Positions 6,840 to 11,029 of a DNA stretch of 11,029 bases are shown piece after piece. The position numbers and the translations under genes were made by a program. Under the pieces are notes generated by a model. The model ran no database searches and was not told where the DNA came from. It saw nothing but the letters and a program-made list of their open reading frames with translations. The number at the start of each line of letters is the position of its first letter. Position 1 is the stretch's first letter. Origin of the DNA: an uncultured Leucothrix sp. (GTDB taxonomy: Bacteria > Pseudomonadota > Gammaproteobacteria > Thiotrichales > Thiotrichaceae); the NCBI GenBank assembly GCA_937923375.1, contig CALAJG010000186.1, positions 1 through 11,029 of the forward strand, in the 5' to 3' direction.

Positions 6840-8096
6840 ATGAGTATTCAATTTAAGGCAAGAACGTGGTTTCAGGGACTCCTGATGGTGCTAATGGTGA
6901 CTGCAGGCTCATCTGCTCACGCAGTGGTGTGGGAGACCAAAAATCAGTGGTCTGCTGCTTGGGAAACTAAATATCAGGAATGGGTCGCTGAAAATATGAC
7001 GACCGACTTCTTCATGAACCCAAAGCGTCCTGTTTATTATAAGATGGCTCATGACTGTGCTGACTCAATCTATTTTATGCGTATGGCCTTTGCCTATGAA
7101 AATAAGTTGCCATTTGCCATAAACAACATCATGCAAAAAGGCAAACTTCTTTCGAATACAATGGGGAATTGGGATCGAGAAAACTCTGTTAACCGAGTTA
7201 GGAAATTTATGCAGTATGTGGCGGATCGCGTAGGCACTCGCAGTTTACATTTGGATACCTATCCGGTGGCGTTGGCAGACATTAAGGCGGGCGATCTTTA
7301 CGTACAGCCCGGCGCGCACTCCTACATAATCACAGGTATCACGGATACGGGTGTTACATCGATTGTTAGCTCAACAACACCAGCCTCACCCAAACATATG
7401 GTTCGCTTGTTCGCTTACCCATTTTTTATCCCGCAGGATAAGGCAAAAATGCGTGATGGCTATCGTCGTTTTAAGTGGCCGAACTATATTCAAAAGCCGA
7501 TGCAGCAGCATCCGGGCTATAGTCCTGAGCAATATACAATTGCCCAGCAGGTCAAGCTTAACTATGTTGCTTTTACCGATGTTATTGCTAAAAAACTGCG
7601 TCGCCGACCTGAGCCACTTCAGGAAAAAACGACTCGCGTCCTCTATGGACTATGCGCTTTTGCCAAAGAGCGGGTTAATTATGTCAATGACGGGTTGAAT
7701 AAGTTACGCACTATTCGTGCTAGTGGTCGACAGTGTATGAATCGCACCGAGTATGATTATTTTTCAACACCTTCACGTGATAAGCGCCTTAAAATGTATT
7801 TTAATGAAGTTGAAAAAATTGCTTATGCAGGCGGCGCTTTAAGGCGTGATGAGGTTTCAATAGAATTACTAGCCAGAGCGATTTTCCATCCTCAGGTCCC
7901 GGGTCATTTACACGCGGAGTTAAGTAAGTTTTGTGGTATTGCAGCCTACCCAACCAACCAGAATAAGTTCATTAATTTACGTGAGTTATGGAGCAATCTT
8001 AAAGCGGGTAAGGTATCATCCGACCCGCATGCCAGCATGGCAAGTCGCTGGGGGTTAAGCAGCACTCCTCACCGGGCAACTTGCCCCACTTTCTAA
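6840..8096 (+). CDS. Secreted protein with Cys/His pair, putative NlpC/P60-like cysteine hydrolase
   Basis: 418 residues with a clear Sec signal peptide (hydrophobic core about 10-22, likely cleavage after AHA28), so it is periplasmic or outer-surface. I do not recognise a named family. Two motifs resemble papain-like NlpC/P60 or CHAP enzymes: an Asp-Cys motif (HDCADSIYFMRMAF, Cys73) opening a helix, and GDLYVQPGAHSYIITGI (151-167), where His160 sits in a beta hairpin as the catalytic His does in that fold. Order and spacing fit, but overall similarity cannot be judged by eye. The C-terminal half is basic and Tyr/Arg rich with further cysteines, which may form disulfides. It lies 25 bp after the DUF945-like gene and 21 bp before rlmD. 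The preceding bases show no strong Shine-Dalgarno. Its place in a murJ cluster would suit a cell-wall amidase or endopeptidase, which is inference. Confidence 0.5.
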   Translation: MSIQFKARTWFQGLLMVLMVTAGSSAHAVVWETKNQWSAAWETKYQEWVAENMTTDFFMNPKRPVYYKMAHDCADSIYFMRMAFAYENKLPFAINNIMQKGKLLSNTMGNWDRENSVNRVRKFMQYVADRVGTRSLHLDTYPVALADIKAGDLYVQPGAHSYIITGITDTGVTSIVSSTTPASPKHMVRLFAYPFFIPQDKAKMRDGYRRFKWPNYIQKPMQQHPGYSPEQYTIAQQVKLNYVAFTDVIAKKLRRRPEPLQEKTTRVLYGLCAFAKERVNYVNDGLNKLRTIRASGRQCMNRTEYDYFSTPSRDKRLKMYFNEVEKIAYAGGALRRDEVSIELLARAIFHPQVPGHLHAELSKFCGIAAYPTNQNKFINLRELWSNLKAGKVSSDPHASMASRWGLSSTPHRATCPTF

Positions 8097-8117
8097 GTGC
8101 TATAACAGAGACGTAAG

Positions 8118-9443
8118 ATGGGAAAACGTAGAGCGCCTCGACCGCCACAAGAACCAGTGGAAGCGGTTATCGAGTCAATGAGCCTGGAAGGCAAGGGTGT
8201 CACCCACATTGATGGTAAAGCAGTGTTTGTTGGTGGGGCTCTGCCAGGCGAAAAAGTGATGTTTAAGTACACATCGATAAATCGTAAGTTTGATGAAGCT
8301 TACGTGTCGGAGGTGCTTGAGGCGTCAGACGATCGCGTTGAACCGGGCTGCCCTCATTTTCAGATTTGTGGTGGTTGCAGTATGCAGCACATGGCGGTTG
8401 AAAATCAGATCCATCACAAACAAAAAGCGATGCTTGATGCGCTGACACATATCGGTAAAGTGACTCCACAAACCGTTTTTGAACCTATGACGGGGGAGCC
8501 TTGGGGTTATCGGCGAAAAGCACGCTTGGGCGTTCGTCATGTTCGAAAGAAAAACAAAGTCTTAGTTGGCTTCAGAGAGCGCTCGGGTGGATTTTTAGCT
8601 GATATTGATGCATGCAAAGTGTTACACCCTTCGGTTGGGGAAAAGCTAATCGACTTCCAGACGCTGATCATCCAAATGGAAGCAAAAGAGTCTATCCCAC
8701 AGATTGAAGTGGCTGTCGGGGATGAGGCCACAGCCCTGGTGTTTAGGCACCTTGAGCCATTATGTGATGGCGACCAGCAGCTATTGGTTGAGTTTGGTCA
8801 ATCACATGACTTCCAAATTTATCTACAACCCAAAGGTCCAACCACCGTTCACTGTATCTGGCCGGAAAACCCCGGATTGTTCTATGAGCACCCTGAGTTT
8901 GATACGAAGGTCGCGTTTGGTCCGCAGGACTTTTTTCAGGTCAACAGCAGCATTAATCGTAAAATGGTCCCACGTGCAGTTGAGTTGCTAGAACTTGATG
9001 GGTCGCAAAAAGTGTTGGACCTGTTTTGTGGCTTAGGCAATTTCACTTTGCCAATTGCCAAAAATGCCGCTGAAGTGGTTGGTGTTGAAGGCGATAACGT
9101 TATGGTGCAACGCGCTAAGCAAACAGCTTTGGATAATGGCGTTGGTAATACAAGTTACTTTGCTTTTGACTTAACTGCTGAAGTACAGGATGAGCCTTGG
9201 ATGAAGCAAAAATATGATCGTATTTTGCTCGATCCACCGAGGTCAGGTGCCAAAGAGGTTATTGAGAAATTTAGTAAACTCGACGCTAGTCGGATTGTTT
9301 ACGTCTCTTGTCACCCCGGGACGCTTGCTCGTGATGCGGATGAATTAGTGAATAAGCAAGGCTATCGCTTGGTTGGCGCGGGTGTGATGGATATGTTTCC
9401 ACACACGGCTCACGTTGAATCGATTGCGGTATTTGAACGCTAG
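8118..9443 (+). CDS. rlmD: RlmD, 23S rRNA (uracil-1939-C5)-methyltransferase
   Basis: 441 residues, the usual RlmD/RumA length. A TRAM RNA-binding domain lies at about 10-68. Iron-sulfur ligands are Cys78, Cys84, Cys87 and Cys166 (GCPHFQICGGC plus DAC). The SAM-dependent methyltransferase domain has VLDLFCGLGNFTLPIA (299-314), VVGVEGD, LLDPPRSGAKEVI (370-382), the catalytic nucleophile in YVSCHPGTLARD (Cys398), and HVE (Glu434) near the C-terminus as the likely general base. It methylates U1939 of 23S rRNA at C5. All key residues are present, so it should be active. In many gammaproteobacteria this gene sits next to relA/barA; here it ends an envelope-gene cluster, 21 bp after the putative hydrolase. 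The paralogues RlmC and TrmA are less likely given the full TRAM domain and the CX5CX2C arrangement. Confidence 0.95.
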   Translation: MGKRRAPRPPQEPVEAVIESMSLEGKGVTHIDGKAVFVGGALPGEKVMFKYTSINRKFDEAYVSEVLEASDDRVEPGCPHFQICGGCSMQHMAVENQIHHKQKAMLDALTHIGKVTPQTVFEPMTGEPWGYRRKARLGVRHVRKKNKVLVGFRERSGGFLADIDACKVLHPSVGEKLIDFQTLIIQMEAKESIPQIEVAVGDEATALVFRHLEPLCDGDQQLLVEFGQSHDFQIYLQPKGPTTVHCIWPENPGLFYEHPEFDTKVAFGPQDFFQVNSSINRKMVPRAVELLELDGSQKVLDLFCGLGNFTLPIAKNAAEVVGVEGDNVMVQRAKQTALDNGVGNTSYFAFDLTAEVQDEPWMKQKYDRILLDPPRSGAKEVIEKFSKLDASRIVYVSCHPGTLARDADELVNKQGYRLVGAGVMDMFPHTAHVESIAVFER

Positions 9444-9477
9444 CGGATATTCAGCTTGGGTTTATAATTTATAGCTT

Positions 9478-9516
9478 TTAATAGCGACAGGGGTTTGGTG
9501 TATACTTCACTATAAT
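9478..9516 (+). promoter_or_regulatory. Probable promoter region of exbB-exbD-msbA
   Basis: The 176-bp spacer after rlmD contains a perfect TATAAT (9511-9516) and, just upstream, TATACT (9501-9506). TTAATA (9478-9483) stands 17 bp before TATACT and is a weak -35. Which -10 is used cannot be settled by eye. No intrinsic terminator for rlmD was found, so read-through from upstream is also possible. Confidence 0.4.
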
Positions 9517-9619
9517 TATATTGTGAGATTAACCTGGGAAATTACAGTGTAAGGATCATTGTCTTGATTCCCTGCCAGTCCAAAAAAGCTATTATTATAA
9601 AAAAATTAAAAGGCCGGAT

Positions 9620-10345
9620 ATGTTTGAATATATTGCAGCAGGTGGGATTTTAATCATTCCAATCGTGCTTTGTTCAGTGGTTGCCATGGCAATCATTATT
9701 GCGCTATTCCTGAAACTCAGTGCCAAGAAAGTTGTGCCTGAAGGTGTTGCAGACATGGCTTACAAGCTTGCTATTTCAGGCAAAATGACACCGCAACACA
9801 TATCCCAAATTCGTGAGGGCTCGTCGCTGGGTCGAGTGCTGGCCGCTGGTCTTGAAAGTGTCGATCAACCTCGCCATGTCATGAAAACCAATATTGAAGA
9901 AACTGGGCGACACGTTATCCATGAAATGGATAGGTATATGACCACGCTTGGAACAATTGCAGCAATAGCACCTTTGTTAGGACTGCTTGGGACGGTCGTT
10001 GGCATGATAAGCGTGTTTAGTGTTATCACCAGTCAGGGTGTTGGTAATCCAACTGAGCTGGCTGGCGGCATATCGCAGGCTTTGATCACCACAGCCGCTG
10101 GTATCTCTGTGGCTGTTCCCGCCCTTATTTTCCATCGCCATTTTAGAAGTAAGATTTCTACCTTAGCAATTGAGATGGAAAAGTCTGCAATGAAACTGGT
10201 TGATGTTGTTGGTACGTCAGCTTCACAGAAGCGCACGATTCAAACAGCCTCAAATTCACAAGCAGCAAGCAGTGGTTCAGAAAAAGCAATGGCAGCGGTC
10301 AGAGCGGCTAAAATGAAAAAAACTAGCGTGGGCGGTGTGGCATGA
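9620..10345 (+). CDS. exbB: ExbB/TolQ/MotA-family proton channel subunit
   Basis: 241 residues with three expected membrane segments: about 5-32, 108-136 and 150-171. The family signature PLLGLLGTVVGMI (118-130) and the following ELAGGISQALITTAAGISVAVPALI (146-170) are both present. ExbB-type subunits form a pentameric inner-membrane channel that, with ExbD, turns proton flow into mechanical work on a partner protein. The Ala/Ser/Lys-rich tail after residue 200 is probably cytoplasmic. AAAGG sits about 7-9 nt before the ATG as a ribosome binding site. The gene overlaps exbD by ATGA. Adjacency to msbA rather than tonB suggests the LPS-linked ExbB paralogue, not the iron-uptake one; its exact partner is not established from the sequence. 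Confidence 0.9.
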   Translation: MFEYIAAGGILIIPIVLCSVVAMAIIIALFLKLSAKKVVPEGVADMAYKLAISGKMTPQHISQIREGSSLGRVLAAGLESVDQPRHVMKTNIEETGRHVIHEMDRYMTTLGTIAAIAPLLGLLGTVVGMISVFSVITSQGVGNPTELAGGISQALITTAAGISVAVPALIFHRHFRSKISTLAIEMEKSAMKLVDVVGTSASQKRTIQTASNSQAASSGSEKAMAAVRAAKMKKTSVGGVA

Positions 10346-10764
10346 ATTTTTCCCAGCATGTACCTGACGAAGTTGAGGTTAATCTAACGCCCCTGATCGA
10401 TGTTGTGTTCTTGCTGTTGATATTTTTCATGTTAACGACCACTTTTGATCGAAATGCCAAAATTAAAATCGATCTGCCTAAAACGCAAAGCGCTGTGGCC
10501 GTTGTTGAAAATAATACGATGGAGCTGTTAATCGATGGTAAGGGCAACTACTACATTGACGGCAGAGAAGTATTAAACAGTAAGTCAGAGACTTTATTCA
10601 GAGCAATGAGTCAATCTCTTGATGAAAGAACAGGGCTACCTAATCTAGTTATTAGCGCCGACGCCAATGCAAACTATCAATCAGTGGTGACCGCGATGGA
10701 TATTGCTGGTCGACTGCAAATTACCAATTTCTCAATGGCGACTGCGCAGGCACCCAGAAAATAG
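10342..10764 (+). CDS. exbD: ExbD/TolR-family biopolymer transport protein
   Basis: 140 residues with the typical layout: a short cytoplasmic N-terminus, one transmembrane helix (about 16-34), and a periplasmic domain of about 100 residues. The helix carries the conserved proton-path aspartate in NLTPLIDVVFLLLIFFM (Asp20). The periplasmic part has the family pattern of a beta-alpha fold with LVISADANANYQSVVTAMDIAG. It starts within the exbB stop (ATGA), indicating coupled translation and a fixed stoichiometry. msbA follows after 14 bp. Confidence 0.92.
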   Translation: MNFSQHVPDEVEVNLTPLIDVVFLLLIFFMLTTTFDRNAKIKIDLPKTQSAVAVVENNTMELLIDGKGNYYIDGREVLNSKSETLFRAMSQSLDERTGLPNLVISADANANYQSVVTAMDIAGRLQITNFSMATAQAPRK

Positions 10765-10778
10765 CATAAAAGGACAGG

Positions 10779-11029
10779 ATGTCATCAACGACAGTTAGTT
10801 CAACAGCCTCACCTAAGGGTGGGGCTGAAATATATAAGCGTCTTGCCCGTTACTCGCTGAAACACTGGCGCTACCTCCTGCTAGCTTTATCTGGCCTAGT
10901 GATAAACGCTCTTACTCAACCTATGTTTGCTGCCTACTTGCAGCCTTTGCTGGACGGGACTTTCATGGAGAAAGACCCCGAAATCATCGCGTGGGCACCG
11001 TTTGCATTGTTGATTATTTTTTTGCTTCG
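10779..11029 (+). CDS. msbA: MsbA, lipid A/LPS export ABC transporter (N-terminal fragment)
   Basis: The first 83 codons of an ABC exporter, cut by the right edge. After a polar, Ser/Thr-rich N-terminus, IYKRLARYSLKHWRYLLLA leads into the first transmembrane helix (about 31-48). NALTQPMFAAYLQPLLDGTF follows, the typical MsbA TM1/periplasmic loop pattern. AFALLIIFLL-type hydrophobic sequence then begins TM2. MsbA flips lipid A-core across the inner membrane. The ATP-binding domain lies outside the window, so the call rests on the N-terminus and on context: exbB-exbD-msbA (often followed by lpxK) is a known gammaproteobacterial arrangement. AAAGGA lies 6-7 nt upstream of the ATG as a good ribosome binding site. 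Confidence 0.85.
   Translation, partial: MSSTTVSSTASPKGGAEIYKRLARYSLKHWRYLLLALSGLVINALTQPMFAAYLQPLLDGTFMEKDPEIIAWAPFALLIIFLL

Noticed and set aside
9463..9468. TATAAT just after rlmD as a second promoter
   Set aside because: The nearest -35-like hexamer, TTGAAC at 9433-9438, is 24 bp away, beyond usable spacing.
9501..9530. Fur box upstream of exbB
   Set aside because: The AT-rich palindrome TATAATTATA does not match the GATAATGATAATCATTATC consensus well, and the msbA linkage does not predict iron control.
9553..9571. Imperfect hairpin GGATCA / TGATTCC before exbB
   Set aside because: The stem has a bulge and is not followed by a T-tract, so it is too weak to call a terminator or attenuator.

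Overview
The window looks like chromosomal DNA of a gammaproteobacterium with moderate GC. The basis is a gammaproteobacterial-type MurJ and RlmD, plus an ExbB-ExbD pair directly upstream of msbA, a linkage known from many gammaproteobacterial lipid A/LPS loci. The genus cannot be fixed from the sequence; a marine Kangiella-like organism is a guess only. No tRNA, rRNA, insertion sequence, phage gene or CRISPR array was seen.

Left third (1-3472, minus strand): the first 1157 codons of a very large exported protein whose C-terminus lies beyond the left edge. From the N-terminus it has a Sec signal peptide, a beta-rich region of about 245 residues that reads like an outer-membrane barrel, a 51-residue proline-triplet spacer, an OmpA-type domain, a second spacer of exactly 51 residues, and then tandem Ig/cadherin-like repeats in a strict 276-bp register (six full units and a seventh cut by the edge). 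This is the most unusual object in the window.

Divergent spacer (3473-3842): contains a convincing sigma70-like promoter for the large protein, an inverted repeat, and an 18-codon open frame that overlaps the murJ start by ATGA.

Middle (3843-9443, plus strand): a tightly packed run of murJ (lipid II flippase), a membrane-anchored DUF945/YdgA-like protein overlapping it by 4 bp, a secreted protein with a Cys/His pair suggesting an NlpC/P60-type cysteine hydrolase, and rlmD (23S rRNA m5U1939 methyltransferase). Three of the four act at or beyond the inner membrane, which suggests an envelope operon with a housekeeping rRNA gene at its end.

Right end (9444-11029, plus strand): after a 176-bp spacer with a good -10 element come exbB and exbD (4-bp overlap, proton-driven energiser) and the start of msbA (lipid A flippase), cut by the right edge. 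The overall theme is envelope construction: peptidoglycan precursor export, lipid A export, proton-motive energy transfer and a large surface or periplasmic protein.
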